In this document: positions 17,706-26,903 of the stretch, piece by piece
Layout of the letters: the number at the start of each line of letters is the position of its first letter
Numbering within the stretch: the first letter of the stretch is position 1
Assembly (NCBI RefSeq): GCF_000153825.1
Contig: NZ_DS022299.1
Location: 2,411,707-2,475,706, forward strand
Reading direction: 5' to 3'
DNA from: Synechococcus sp. RS9916
Lineage (GTDB): Bacteria; Cyanobacteriota; Cyanobacteriia; PCC-6307; Cyanobiaceae
Length of the DNA: 64,000 nucleotides
The notes under the pieces: model-generated
What the model was told of the DNA's origin: nothing
What the model saw: the letters and a program-made list of their open reading frames with translations, nothing else
Databases searched by the model: none
Position numbers and translations under genes: made by a program

Positions 17706-19313
17706 ATGGCGAGATCCCTCAAGCGCATCGCCCTGGTGGTGACCTACGGCACGTTGCTCAGCAAGCTGGGCGGTCTGGTGCGCCAGCTCGTGATCGCTGC
17801 AGCGTTCGGGGTCGGTGCGGCCTACGACGCCTACAACTACGCCTATGTGTTGCCGGGTTTTCTGCTGATCCTGTTGGGAGGCATTAACGGACCCTTCCAC
17901 AGCGCCATGGTCAGCGTGCTCAGCCGGCGGCCCAAAGAGGAAGGGGCACACATCCTCTCCACCCTCAACACCATGGTCAGCGCGGTGTTGCTGCTGGTGA
18001 CCCTGATCCTGGTGCTGGCCGCTGATCCTTTGATCACGTTGGTGGGGCCTGGTCTTTCATCTGAGCTTCACCACAACGCTGTGATCCAACTGCAGGTGAT
18101 GGCGCCGATGGCGCTTCTGGCGGGGCTGATCGGCCTTGGTTTCGGCTCCCTCAATGCGGCGGATGAGTTCTGGATTCCGGCGATTTCGCCGTTGATGTCG
18201 AGTCTGGCCTTGATCCTTGGGGTGTGCTTGCTCTGGTGGCAGCTCGGCCCTTCGATTGCTGCGCCCCAGTCGGCCATCGTTGGCGGGGTGGTGTTGGCCC
18301 TGGCCACTCTGGTGGGGGCCCTGCTGCAGTGGTTGCTGCAGTTGCCGGCCCTGGTGAAGCAGGGTCTGGCGAGGCTCCAGTTGGTGTGGGATTGGCGCCA
18401 TCCCGGGGTGCAGGAGGTGTGGCAGGTGATGGGTCCTGCCACCCTCTCCTCGGGGATGTTGCAGATCAATGTGTTCACCGATCTGTTTTTTGCCTCCGGA
18501 ATCCTTGGGGCGGCGGCAGGCCTGGGTTACGCCAACTTGTTGGTGCAGACCCCTTTGGGGCTGATCTCCAACGCCCTGCTGGTGCCGTTGTTGCCCACGT
18601 TTGCCCGGCTCACAGGGCCAGACGATCGTCCGGCTTTGGTGGCTCGGATTCGTCAGGGCTTGATGCTTTCCACCGCCAGCATGCTGCCGCTGGGAGCCCT
18701 ATTTGTGGCACTGGGAGCCCCGATTGTCTCCTTGGTATACGCGCGTGGTGCCTTCGATCAGCAGGCGGTGCAGTTGGTCACCGGACTTTTGATGGCCTAT
18801 GGCGTTGGTATGCCTGCCTACCTCGGTCGGGATGTGTTGGTGCGGGTGTTCTATGCCCTGGGAGATGGCACGACTCCTTTCCGCCTCTCGATGGCAGGCA
18901 TCGGCATGAATGTGTTGTTCGACTGGCTGCTGGTGGGTGGCCCTACCCCCTGGGGCCCTCAGATGCCCTTCAACTTCGGTGCTCCGGGGCTGGTGCTGGC
19001 CACGGTGGCGATCAATCTGATCACCTGTCTGGCGTTGTTGATCGCCTTGCAAGGGCGTCTCAAAGGATTGCCTCTGCGTTCTTGGGCTGTTGATGCGCTG
19101 CGCTTGCTGCTGGCGGCGCTCCTGTCTGGGCTGGCGGCCTGGGCTCTCAGCACCTGGATCGCCTGGCCGCTTGATTTGCTCGGTCGACTTCTCCAGGTGG
19201 GTCTGTCATCAGCCCTGGGGCTGCTGTTGTTTGTGGGGATTGGCCGCAGCCTTGGGGTGCCGGAGGTGGAGGAGCTGACGGGCACCTTCACTCGGCGATT
19301 CAGTCGTCGCTGA
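17706..19313 (+). CDS. murJ: lipid II flippase MurJ
   Basis: A 535-residue polytopic protein of the MVF/MurJ family with about 14 membrane segments. It moves lipid II across the inner membrane for peptidoglycan synthesis. Seen: SLKRIALVVTYGTLLSKLGG at the start, VLPGFLLILLGGINGPFHSA near residue 48, LGFGSLNAADEFWIPAISP near 142, YLGRDVLVRVFYALGDGTTP near 378. ATG 17706 is chosen because the conserved helix 1 begins there. The 3' end overlaps the convergent hypothetical gene by 14 bases. Confidence 0.93.
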   Translation: MARSLKRIALVVTYGTLLSKLGGLVRQLVIAAAFGVGAAYDAYNYAYVLPGFLLILLGGINGPFHSAMVSVLSRRPKEEGAHILSTLNTMVSAVLLLVTLILVLAADPLITLVGPGLSSELHHNAVIQLQVMAPMALLAGLIGLGFGSLNAADEFWIPAISPLMSSLALILGVCLLWWQLGPSIAAPQSAIVGGVVLALATLVGALLQWLLQLPALVKQGLARLQLVWDWRHPGVQEVWQVMGPATLSSGMLQINVFTDLFFASGILGAAAGLGYANLLVQTPLGLISNALLVPLLPTFARLTGPDDRPALVARIRQGLMLSTASMLPLGALFVALGAPIVSLVYARGAFDQQAVQLVTGLLMAYGVGMPAYLGRDVLVRVFYALGDGTTPFRLSMAGIGMNVLFDWLLVGGPTPWGPQMPFNFGAPGLVLATVAINLITCLALLIALQGRLKGLPLRSWAVDALRLLLAALLSGLAAWALSTWIAWPLDLLGRLLQVGLSSALGLLLFVGIGRSLGVPEVEELTGTFTRRFSRR

Positions 19314-19626
19314 GGATCACATTGCGGTCTTCCCGCACCTGAATGGGCAGCTCGAGTTGCTGGCGGCCCACGACTTGGGGACCCTGCACCGACAGGATCC
19401 GGGCTTCAATTCCAAATTCCTTGAACGCGTTCTCCAGCTCCTGGATCAACGCCTTCTCCACCTGCGCCTCGGCGTCGACCACCTTGCCGATCAAGCGCTC
19501 CCCGAGCTTGCCGATGCGTTGACGCATCACCTCGCGGGCATTGGTGACCTCGATGATCAGCACGGGGGCTCCCGGGTTGGCTGCAACCTTATCGGCAGTG
19601 CTCCTCGAGGATCTCCTCGAGATCAC
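19300..19626 (-). CDS. small conserved-looking protein of unknown function, last gene of a three-gene operon
   Basis: A 108-residue protein without recognised domain. It is alpha/beta in character: VLIIEVTNAREVMRQRIGKL, then a charged helix AEAQVEKALIQELENAFKEF, then a beta-rich tail IEARILSVQGPQVVGRQQLE. The start is uncertain: ATG 19626 overlaps the DUF3181 gene by 38 bases; a GTG at 19563 would remove the low-complexity head and leave the structured part. It lies downstream of DUF3181 and the two-span gene on the same strand, and overlaps murJ tail to tail. Confidence 0.7.
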   Translation of the reverse strand: MISRRSSRSTADKVAANPGAPVLIIEVTNAREVMRQRIGKLGERLIGKVVDAEAQVEKALIQELENAFKEFGIEARILSVQGPQVVGRQQLELPIQVREDRNVILSDD

Positions 19627-19879
19627 GAAGTTGAACAGCCGGGATCAGGCGGGCCAGCGGCAGTTTCGTGCTGCCACCTCCGAGGGGCACTTGAAGTGCT
19701 TCTAGGGACTGACGTGCTGCGATGGCCGCACCTTGGTCGATGCGGGCGCTGCATTCAATGGCCAGGGGTTCGGCTAGGCCAGCATCCCCCAGATACAGGT
19801 GCCAACCGGCCACCTGCAGGAACAGGCGGTCGCTGATGGCGGCGCTGAGATCGCGCAGTTCTGCGGCATCGAGACTCAT
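19589..19879 (-). CDS. DUF3181 family protein
   Basis: A 96-residue protein of the cyanobacterial DUF3181 family (function unknown). Seen: ELRDLSAAISDRLFLQVAGW, HLYLGDAGLAEPLAIECSAR, QSLEALQVPLGGGSTKLPLA and a C-terminal RDLEEILEE helix. ATG 19879 overlaps the stop of the upstream two-span gene by four bases (ATGA), the mark of translational coupling. Confidence 0.85.
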   Translation of the reverse strand: MSLDAAELRDLSAAISDRLFLQVAGWHLYLGDAGLAEPLAIECSARIDQGAAIAARQSLEALQVPLGGGSTKLPLARLIPAVQLRDLEEILEEHCR

Positions 19880-20157
19880 GGTTGATCGCTCGGCGTGCTG
19901 GTCACTGGTGTTGTGGCTCGTTCCTCTGGCCCCGGACGTTGCACGATCACGCTGATCAGTTGCACCACCAAGACGGCAAGCCAGGCTTCCGTGATCCAGG
20001 CGAGGTGGTTCCAGGGGTGACGCATGCCCTGCACAAACCAGAGGCCGCTGTTGACGGCGGCAAAAACCCCCGCATGCAGCGTGCAATTCACGATCCGATT
20101 GAAGTGTCGATAGATCGGGTCTTCGGGGTTAGCCGGGCCGTACCAGCGGATGGGCAT
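19876..20157 (-). CDS. small two-span membrane protein, unknown function
   Basis: A 93-residue protein starting with [20 protein letters not shown], then two hydrophobic stretches ([17 protein letters not shown] and [20 protein letters not shown]). No family is recognised. ATG 20157 is preferred to the longer frame start at 20205 because the residues before it look non-coding. It is the first gene of the coupled trio with DUF3181 and the 108-residue protein. Confidence 0.75.
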   Translation of the reverse strand: MPIRWYGPANPEDPIYRHFNRIVNCTLHAGVFAAVNSGLWFVQGMRHPWNHLAWITEAWLAVLVVQLISVIVQRPGPEERATTPVTSTPSDQP

Positions 20158-20251
20158 CGGGCAGCGTCTACGCAATGCCTTGATTGTGGCGGCCGGTTGC
20201 CCCAAACAGTTGACGTTGGGTCCCTCGATAAGGTCAGATAGTCAGGTGCAG

Positions 20252-20325
20252 GCGCTTGTAGCTCAGCGGATTAGAGCATCTGACTACGGATCAGAGGGTC
20301 GGGAGTTCGAATCTCTCCAGGCGCG
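20252..20325 (+). tRNA. tRNA-Arg (anticodon ACG)
   Basis: A 74-base cloverleaf. Acceptor GCGCTTG pairs with CAGGCGC (one G-T pair), the D-arm contains TAGCTCAGC, the anticodon stem-loop CTGACTACGGATCAG carries ACG, and the T-arm has GTTCGAATC. The CCA end is not encoded. It is followed directly by a terminator hairpin. Confidence 0.97.
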
Positions 20326-20331
20326 CTTTTC

Positions 20332-20358
20332 AACTGTCCTTCGGGGCAGTTTTTTTTT
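20332..20358 (+). terminator. intrinsic terminator after tRNA-Arg
   Basis: AACTGTCC - TTCG - GGGCAGTT forms an 8-bp stem with a stable UUCG tetraloop, followed by a run of T to 20358. Confidence 0.9.
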
Positions 20359-20419
20359 GCCCGGCTTCGGGGTGAGACGAAGTCATTTCCTACGATTCAT
20401 CAACAGCAGGCCTTCTTTC

Positions 20420-21712
20420 ATGTCTGACCGCGCTTCCGCACCGATCAACGCCGCTCTGGCCGATGCCGATCCCGCGATCGCTGCCCTGATCGGGCAGGAG
20501 CAGAACCGTCAGGAAACCCATCTTGAGCTGATTGCGTCCGAGAACTTTGCGTCCCGGGCTGTGATGCAGGCCCAGGGCTCCGTGCTCACCAACAAATACG
20601 CCGAAGGCCTTCCTCACAAGCGCTACTACGGCGGCTGTGAGCATGTGGATGCGATCGAGGAACTGGCGATCGAACGGGCCAAGGAGTTGTTTGGTGCCGC
20701 ATGGGCCAATGTGCAGCCGCATAGCGGTGCGCAGGCCAACTTCGCTGTGTTTCTGGCGTTGCTCCAGCCCGGCGACACGATCATGGGGATGGACCTCAGC
20801 CACGGGGGGCATCTCACCCACGGATCTCCTGTCAACGTCAGCGGCAAATGGTTCAACGTCGTGCAATACGGCGTCGATCAGGCGACCCAGCGCCTCGACA
20901 TGGAGGCCATCCGCAAGCTCGCGCTCGAGCACAAGCCCAAGTTGATCGTCTGCGGTTATTCCGCTTACCCCCGCACGATCGATTTCCCGGCCTTCCGTGC
21001 CATCGCCGATGAGGTGGGTGCGTATCTGTTGGCCGACATGGCTCACATTGCTGGACTGGTCGCTGCGGGTGTCCATCCCAGCCCTGTGCCTCACTGCGAT
21101 GTGGTCACCACCACCACCCACAAGACGCTGCGCGGTCCTCGCGGTGGCCTGATCCTCTGCCGTGACGCTGAGTTCGCCAAGCGCTTTGACAAGGCTGTGT
21201 TCCCTGGAACACAGGGTGGTCCGCTTGAGCACGTGATTGCGGCCAAAGCTGTGGCCTTTGGAGAAGCGTTGACCGACGACTTCAAGGCCTACAGCCGTCA
21301 GGTTGTGGCCAACGCCCAGGCCTTGGCCAAGCAGATTCAGGCCCGCGGCATCGACGTGGTCAGTGGTGGCACCGATAACCATGTGGTGCTGCTGGATCTG
21401 CGCAGCATTGGCATGACCGGCAAGGTCGCTGACCTGCTGGTGAGTGACGTCAACATCACGGCCAACAAAAACACCGTGCCCTTCGACCCAGAGTCGCCTT
21501 TTGTGACCAGTGGTCTGCGTCTCGGCACTGCTGCACTCACCACCCGTGGGTTTGATACCGCAGCGTTTGCTGAAGTGGCGGATGTGATTGCTGATCGGCT
21601 TCTCAATCCCAACGACGATGCCGTTCAGGCCCGTTGCAAGGAGCGCGTGCTCACCCTCTGCAGTCGCTTCCCGCTCTATGCAGGCGCAGCGGCTGTTCCG
21701 GCGCTTGCCTGA
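20420..21712 (+). CDS. glyA: serine hydroxymethyltransferase
   Basis: A 430-residue PLP enzyme that interconverts serine and glycine with tetrahydrofolate, supplying one-carbon units for purines and thymidylate (purH and thyX are also in this window). Seen: [20 protein letters not shown] near residue 34, [20 protein letters not shown] near 56, and the PLP lysine motif [16 protein letters not shown] near 228. Length is normal. ATG 20420 is chosen because the frame upstream runs through the tRNA and terminator. Confidence 0.96.
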   Translation: MSDRASAPINAALADADPAIAALIGQEQNRQETHLELIASENFASRAVMQAQGSVLTNKYAEGLPHKRYYGGCEHVDAIEELAIERAKELFGAAWANVQPHSGAQANFAVFLALLQPGDTIMGMDLSHGGHLTHGSPVNVSGKWFNVVQYGVDQATQRLDMEAIRKLALEHKPKLIVCGYSAYPRTIDFPAFRAIADEVGAYLLADMAHIAGLVAAGVHPSPVPHCDVVTTTTHKTLRGPRGGLILCRDAEFAKRFDKAVFPGTQGGPLEHVIAAKAVAFGEALTDDFKAYSRQVVANAQALAKQIQARGIDVVSGGTDNHVVLLDLRSIGMTGKVADLLVSDVNITANKNTVPFDPESPFVTSGLRLGTAALTTRGFDTAAFAEVADVIADRLLNPNDDAVQARCKERVLTLCSRFPLYAGAAAVPALA

Positions 21713-21802
21713 CTGTCCCACTGCGGGCTGGAACTCCGGATTCAGCCTGCCTAGATTGGATTGCATTCACCCGATCTGGGTGCATCCTCACCGGAGTCTT
21801 CT

Positions 21803-22954
21803 GTGATCCTCGCGAGCCATCCACTCGCCGTGGCCGTGATCACGTTGTCGATCGCAGCGGGGATCACCACGTTGGTGGTTCCCCTCGTGCGCACTCTTGG
21901 CCTGCGGATGGGGCTGACGGATCAACCGGATTCCCGCAAGCAGCACACCACGCCGATGGTGCGCCTGGGCGGGGTGGGCATGGTGCTGGGCTTCTGTGGG
22001 GCTCTTGCCTTGACCTGGGCAGTCGGTGGTTTCGGGGTCTTGGCTCCGGATCGCGATCAATTGATCTGGACCACCCTGGCCGGGTCCCTCTGTTTTTTCA
22101 TCATCGGCTTGGCTGATGATCTCTTCGCTCTGTCCCCGTGGCCCCGCTTGGCCGGACAAGTGGCGGTGGCCATGGTGGTGTGGTCCCAAGGCGTGCGCAT
22201 TGGGGCTGTTGATTTCCCTTGGCTGAGTGATGCTTCTTCAGTCCTTGTCCTGCCAGACCTGCTGAGCCTCGCTGCCACGGTGATCTGGCTGGTGGGGATC
22301 ACCAATGCGATCAACTGGCTGGATGGGCTCGATGGCCTTGCCGCTGGTGTGGCAGGCATTGCCGCAGTTGGACTGCTGTCCGTGAGTTTCTCCCTGAACC
22401 AGCCTGCTGCCGGTTTACTGGCGGCGGCTCTGGCAGGAACCTGCTTCGGCTTTTTGCGCCACAACTTCAATCCCGCCCGCATCTTCATGGGAGATGGCGG
22501 TTCCTATTTCCTTGGGTTCACCCTGGCGGCGGTCAGCATCGTTGGCCCTGCTAAAGGCCTCACCACCGTCAGCCTGTTGCTGCCATTGCTGATCCTTTCG
22601 TTGCCCCTGGCAGACATGTCCGCCGTGATCATGGGCCGGCTCAGTGATGGCCATTCACCCTTCTATCCTGATCGCCGCCACTTGCACCACCGCCTGCTGC
22701 GTGCCGGTTTCAGCCACAGGCGCACGGTGCTGTTGATCTACGTGTTTACGCAGTGGCTGGCGGCTCTCGCCATGGTGGTGGCCAATGTGGAGCTTCGTTT
22801 CCTTTGGCTGGCTTTAGCCACCGCGATCCTGGTGGGCACGGTGGTGGTTCTCCGCCGCCGCCAGATGGTCGAAACGGCGCGTAAAGCAGAGCGCCGTCGC
22901 CTCAAGGCAGAGCAGAAGTCGCGTCGTTCGCCCATTCCCCAAAACCATGCTTGA
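21803..22954 (+). CDS. MraY/WecA-family phospho-sugar transferase
   Basis: The protein has about 383 residues with roughly ten membrane segments. It belongs to the polyprenyl-phosphate N-acetylhexosamine-1-phosphate transferase family (WecA/TagO/RgpG type), which starts lipid-linked glycan synthesis at the inner membrane. Seen: [19 protein letters not shown] near residue 40, the aspartate-rich [27 protein letters not shown] near 170, [17 protein letters not shown] near 220 and a basic cytoplasmic [12 protein letters not shown] motif. GTG 21803 is preferred over TTG 21761. A basic tail ([16 protein letters not shown]) ends the protein. It overlaps cinA by eight bases. Confidence 0.88.
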   Translation: MILASHPLAVAVITLSIAAGITTLVVPLVRTLGLRMGLTDQPDSRKQHTTPMVRLGGVGMVLGFCGALALTWAVGGFGVLAPDRDQLIWTTLAGSLCFFIIGLADDLFALSPWPRLAGQVAVAMVVWSQGVRIGAVDFPWLSDASSVLVLPDLLSLAATVIWLVGITNAINWLDGLDGLAAGVAGIAAVGLLSVSFSLNQPAAGLLAAALAGTCFGFLRHNFNPARIFMGDGGSYFLGFTLAAVSIVGPAKGLTTVSLLLPLLILSLPLADMSAVIMGRLSDGHSPFYPDRRHLHHRLLRAGFSHRRTVLLIYVFTQWLAALAMVVANVELRFLWLALATAILVGTVVVLRRRQMVETARKAERRRLKAEQKSRRSPIPQNHA

Positions 22955-24227
22955 ACCGGCCGAGAGCCGTGGCGTTGAGCTGCTCTGTGTCGGTACGGAG
23001 CTTCTCCTGGGCAACATCCTGAATGGAAACGCCCGTTGGATCGGGGAACGGTTGGCAGGCCTCGGCTTGCCCCATTACCGCCAGTCGGTGCTGGGGGATA
23101 ACCGCGAGCGTTTGATCGCGTTCGTGCGGGAGGCGGCTCAGCGCTCCCGCGTGTTGATCACCACCGGTGGTCTCGGACCCACCCCAGATGACCTCACCAC
23201 GGAAGCCATCGCTGCAGCCTTCGGCGTCCCTATGGAGGAACGGCCTGAGGTGTGGGCCGACATCCTCGCCAAATCGCGCAGTCGAGGACGAGAACCCTCC
23301 CCCAGCACCCGTCGCCAGGCCTTGCTCCCGCAGGGGGCCCAGGTGCTGCCCAACCCAACCGGCACTGCGCCAGGCATGATTTGGTCGCCTCAGCCCGGGT
23401 TCACCCTGCTCACGTTTCCTGGTGTTCCCAGCGAAATGCGGGCGATGTGGGATGTCACCGCAGGGCCTTGGTTGCAGAACTCTGGCCTTGCTAGCGGTGT
23501 GTTCACCAGCCGGCAGCTGCATTTCTGGGGTATCGGTGAGTCCACGCTCGCCGAGCAAATTGAGGATTTGTTGGCTGGGAGCAATCCCACCGTGGCTCCC
23601 TATGCCGGGGGTGGCGAGGTGATGCTGCGGCTCACCGCATGTGCCGATACCCCTGAGGAAGGGAGGGAGCTTCTCAAGCCGGTGGAAGTCGACTTGCGGC
23701 GCCGATTCGGTCAACGTTGTTTTGGTGCTGATGCCGACACGCTGGCTTCTGTGGTGATCGAGCAGTTGCGCCGTTGTGGCCAGACCGTGGCCGTCGCGGA
23801 GTCCTGCACTGGTGGTGGACTGGGCGCAGCTCTGACGGCGGTGCCGGGCTCGTCTGATGTGGTGCTGGGCGGTGTCATCGCCTATGCCAATGCGATCAAG
23901 CAGGCCTTGCTGGGCGTGCCGGCTGCACTGCTTGAGCAGCATGGGGCCGTGAGTGATCCCGTGGCGGAAGCCATGGCGGAGGGAGTCCGTCGCTGCACCA
24001 GCGCCGACTGGGGCGTGGCGATTACAGGCATTGCTGGCCCTGGGGGCGGATCGGAGGAGAAGCCTGTTGGGTTAGTGCATCTGGCCGTTGCTGGCCCCGA
24101 TGGCTGTTTTGCGCAAGCGCGGCGCTACGGCGACAGCCGTGGTCGTGAGTGGGTGCGCAGGCTCAGTGCCGGAGATGCTTTGGATCAGTTGCGCCTGCGT
24201 CTTCAGACCCCGATGGAGGGCAGCTGA
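22947..24227 (+). CDS. cinA: CinA family protein (competence/damage-inducible, nicotinamide-nucleotide amidase)
   Basis: A 426-residue two-domain protein. The N-terminal molybdopterin-binding-like part has [19 protein letters not shown] and [20 protein letters not shown]; the C-terminal CinA (PncC-type NMN deamidase) domain has [20 protein letters not shown] near residue 285 and [20 protein letters not shown] near 360. Deamidation of NMN recycles NAD by-products. The gene overlaps the transferase upstream by eight bases, so they are probably co-transcribed. Confidence 0.93.
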   Translation: MLEPAESRGVELLCVGTELLLGNILNGNARWIGERLAGLGLPHYRQSVLGDNRERLIAFVREAAQRSRVLITTGGLGPTPDDLTTEAIAAAFGVPMEERPEVWADILAKSRSRGREPSPSTRRQALLPQGAQVLPNPTGTAPGMIWSPQPGFTLLTFPGVPSEMRAMWDVTAGPWLQNSGLASGVFTSRQLHFWGIGESTLAEQIEDLLAGSNPTVAPYAGGGEVMLRLTACADTPEEGRELLKPVEVDLRRRFGQRCFGADADTLASVVIEQLRRCGQTVAVAESCTGGGLGAALTAVPGSSDVVLGGVIAYANAIKQALLGVPAALLEQHGAVSDPVAEAMAEGVRRCTSADWGVAITGIAGPGGGSEEKPVGLVHLAVAGPDGCFAQARRYGDSRGREWVRRLSAGDALDQLRLRLQTPMEGS

Positions 24228-24266
24228 GGCTGGCGCGTAGGGTGAACGGCTGATCACTTGGCCGGA

Positions 24267-25682
24267 ATGAGCAGCGGCACGCTTTACGACAAGGTCTGGG
24301 ATTTGCACCGTGTCGCAGATCTCCCCGGTGGGTCCACCCAGCTGCTGATCGGTCTGCACCTCATTCACGAGGTCACCAGTCCGCAGGCTTTTGCCGCCCT
24401 CGAGGACAAGGGGCTGCCGGTGCGTTGCCCAGAGCGGACGGTGGCCACCGTGGATCACATCGTGCCCACCACCAGCCAGGCCCGCCCGTTCGCCGATCCT
24501 CTGGCGGAGGAAATGCTCAGCACGTTGGAACGCAACTGTGAGCGCCATGGCATCACCCTTCATGGTCTGGGCAGCGGCCGTCAGGGCATCGTGCATGTGA
24601 TTGCTCCTGAGCTTGGGCTGACCCAGCCGGGAATGACCGTGGCCTGCGGTGACTCCCACACGTCGACCCATGGCGCCTTTGGTGCGATTGCCTTCGGCAT
24701 CGGTACCAGCCAGGTGCGCGATGTGCTCGCCAGTCAGAGCCTGGCGATGAACAAGCTCAAGGTGCGGCGTCTCTGGTTCGACAACCAGCTCAGTGCCGGT
24801 GTGTTCGCCAAAGACCTCATCCTTCACGTGATCCGCACGCTGGGGGTGAAGGCAGGGGTGGGTCATGCCTATGAGTTCGCCGGTCCGGCGATTGAGGCGC
24901 TGTCCATGGAGGAGCGCATGACCCTCTGCAACATGGCGATTGAGGGTGGGGCCCGCTGCGGCTACGTCAATCCCGATCAGGTCACTTTCGATTACCTGGC
25001 GGGCCGCCCGGAAGCGCCGAGTGGCGAGGCTTGGGAGCGGGCTGTGCAGTGGTGGCATGCGTTGGCCTCAGATTCTGATGCTCACTTCGACGATGAAGTG
25101 CGCTTTGACGCTGCTGCGATTGCCCCAACCGTCACCTGGGGGATCACCCCTGGGCAGGGCATCGGTGTTGATGAAACGGTCCCCACGCCTGAGCAGTTGG
25201 ATCCCTCCGATCGTCCGATCGCGGAGGAGGCCTACCGCTATATGGACCTTGCCCCCGGCTCAGCCATTGCCGGTGTTCCTGTGGATGTGTGTTTCATCGG
25301 CAGTTGCACCAACGGCCGTCTCAGTGATCTGCAGGCGGCGGCCAGCGTGGCTCGAGGCAGGCAAGTGGCGTCTGGCATCAAGGCGTTCGTCGTGCCTGGA
25401 TCGGAGCAGGTGGCGCGTGCCGCCGAAGCCGAGGGCCTGGACAAGGTCTTCCGCGCTGCAGGTTTCGAATGGCGTGAACCCGGCTGTTCGATGTGTTTGG
25501 CCATGAACCCTGATCGCCTTGAGGGGCGTCAGATCAGTGCCAGCTCCAGCAATCGCAATTTCAAAGGTCGCCAGGGTTCGGCCAGTGGTCGCACCTTGCT
25601 GATGAGTCCAGCGATGGTGGCTGCTGCCGCGATCGAAGGCAGTGTCACCGACGTGCGCTGCTTGGCGCCGCTTGAGGGCTGA
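24267..25682 (+). CDS. leuC: 3-isopropylmalate dehydratase large subunit
   Basis: A 471-residue aconitase-family protein for the second step of leucine synthesis (2- to 3-isopropylmalate). Seen: [11 protein letters not shown] at the start, DHIVPTT near residue 69, [20 protein letters not shown] near 130, and Fe-S ligands in [10 protein letters not shown] near 345 and [11 protein letters not shown] near 408. ATG 24267 is chosen over an in-frame TTG at 24258. LeuD follows after 53 bases, giving the heterodimer. Confidence 0.96.
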   Translation: MSSGTLYDKVWDLHRVADLPGGSTQLLIGLHLIHEVTSPQAFAALEDKGLPVRCPERTVATVDHIVPTTSQARPFADPLAEEMLSTLERNCERHGITLHGLGSGRQGIVHVIAPELGLTQPGMTVACGDSHTSTHGAFGAIAFGIGTSQVRDVLASQSLAMNKLKVRRLWFDNQLSAGVFAKDLILHVIRTLGVKAGVGHAYEFAGPAIEALSMEERMTLCNMAIEGGARCGYVNPDQVTFDYLAGRPEAPSGEAWERAVQWWHALASDSDAHFDDEVRFDAAAIAPTVTWGITPGQGIGVDETVPTPEQLDPSDRPIAEEAYRYMDLAPGSAIAGVPVDVCFIGSCTNGRLSDLQAAASVARGRQVASGIKAFVVPGSEQVARAAEAEGLDKVFRAAGFEWREPGCSMCLAMNPDRLEGRQISASSSNRNFKGRQGSASGRTLLMSPAMVAAAAIEGSVTDVRCLAPLEG

Positions 25683-25735
25683 ACCAGCCTGTTGTTGCTC
25701 TCGTTGTTCCTTTTCAAGACCGTTCCACTGCAGCC

Positions 25736-26353
25736 ATGACCCAGACCGGCCCTTTCCCCCAGGGAGCGATCACCAGCGTCAGTGGGCGGGCCTTTGCCCT
25801 GCGCGGTGACGACATCGACACCGATCGCATCATTCCGGCTCGTTTCCTGAAGTGCGTCAGTTTTGACGCCCTGGGTGCCCAAGCCTTCGCTGATGACCGC
25901 AAGGAACTGGATGGAGCGCATCCCTTCGACCAACCGGCCCATGCCGGCGCATCGATTTTGGTGGTGAATGGAAACTTCGGCTGTGGTTCCAGCCGTGAGC
26001 ATGCTCCCCAGGCGCTGATGCGTTGGGGCATTCGTGCCGTGGTGGGTGTCAGTTTTGCCGAGATCTTTCATGGCAACTGCCTGGCTCTGGGCATTCCCTG
26101 CGCCACGGCGTCACCAGAACAGATCCTTGCGTTGCAGGATGCGGTCTCGCAGGATCCAAGCGTTGCGTGGACCCTTGATCTTCAGGCCCGTCAGTGCCGC
26201 AGTGAGGGATCCGGATCCTGGGATGTCGGCTTTGATGCTGGTGCTCTCGAGATGCTGCTCAGCGGTCGCTGGGATGCCACATCTCAGCTGGTGTCGCGGG
26301 ATGCTGAGTTGAAACAGACAATGGCGGCCTTGCCGTATCTGAACGGGTTCTGA
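25736..26353 (+). CDS. leuD: 3-isopropylmalate dehydratase small subunit
   Basis: The partner of LeuC has 205 residues. Seen: GDDIDTDRIIPARFLK near residue 23, the swivel-domain signature GNFGCGSSREHAPQAL near 80 and VVGVSFAEIFHGNCLALGIP near 102. Normal length and directly downstream of leuC. Confidence 0.95.
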   Translation: MTQTGPFPQGAITSVSGRAFALRGDDIDTDRIIPARFLKCVSFDALGAQAFADDRKELDGAHPFDQPAHAGASILVVNGNFGCGSSREHAPQALMRWGIRAVVGVSFAEIFHGNCLALGIPCATASPEQILALQDAVSQDPSVAWTLDLQARQCRSEGSGSWDVGFDAGALEMLLSGRWDATSQLVSRDAELKQTMAALPYLNGF

Positions 26354-26412
26354 GCCTGCTGGCGGCAGACACTTGCTGCAGTGTCTAAGACGGAGATAGA
26401 GGCGTGCGTCTG

Positions 26413-26874
26413 ATGGCCCGTTCCCGACTCTCTTCTTCTGCCCTCGGGCTGCTCGCCCTTTGCATCGGTGCGGCCTCACCGATGGCAAGGGCTGTGCCAC
26501 TCACGATCGAGATTGATCCGGTTCTGCAGCTGCAGTCCACCGGTCAGTGCCGAGGCTGTGATTTGCGAGGCGCTGATCTGCGCGGGGCCCATCTCATTGG
26601 GGTGGATTTACGCGAAGCGGATCTCCGGGATGCTCAGCTTGGGGATGCGAACCTCGAAGGGGCTGACCTCAGTGGCGCTCGCATGGAAGGTGCCGATCTT
26701 CAGCGGGCAGTGCTCAGCAATGCAGAACTGGCGGGTACGGATCTACGCCGCGCCGATCTGCGCGATGCGGTGGTGATCAATGCGTATGCGCCTGACGTGC
26801 GTACAGAAGGGATGCAGTACGCCGGTTCCGATCTCACCGGTAGCCACCTGATTTACGGCGGCGGGGCGGATTGA
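26413..26874 (+). CDS. exported pentapeptide-repeat protein
   Basis: The protein has about 153 residues. A signal peptide (RSRLSSSALGLLALCIGAA...ARA) is followed by about 14 A(D/N)LXX repeats, for example CDLRGADLRGAHLIGVDLRE and LEGADLSGARMEGADL. This forms a short right-handed quadrilateral beta helix. Such proteins are common in cyanobacteria and often sit in the thylakoid lumen or periplasm; the role here is unknown. GTG 26404 is an alternative start three codons upstream. It is convergent with the LptD-like gene 29 bases away. Confidence 0.88.
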   Translation: MARSRLSSSALGLLALCIGAASPMARAVPLTIEIDPVLQLQSTGQCRGCDLRGADLRGAHLIGVDLREADLRDAQLGDANLEGADLSGARMEGADLQRAVLSNAELAGTDLRRADLRDAVVINAYAPDVRTEGMQYAGSDLTGSHLIYGGGAD

Positions 26875-26903
26875 GGCATCCGCCATCGCAATCCGCTTGG
26901 TGA

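Noticed and set aside
20390-21766. Open frame of 458 codons on minus, antisense to glyA
   Set aside because: glyA is complete and well conserved; the antisense frame is histidine-rich with no domain pattern.
22902-23942. Open frame of 346 codons on minus inside cinA
   Set aside because: Shadow of cinA, whose two domains are intact on plus.
24072-25058. Open frame of 328 codons on minus inside leuC
   Set aside because: leuC cysteine and histidine motifs are all in the plus frame.
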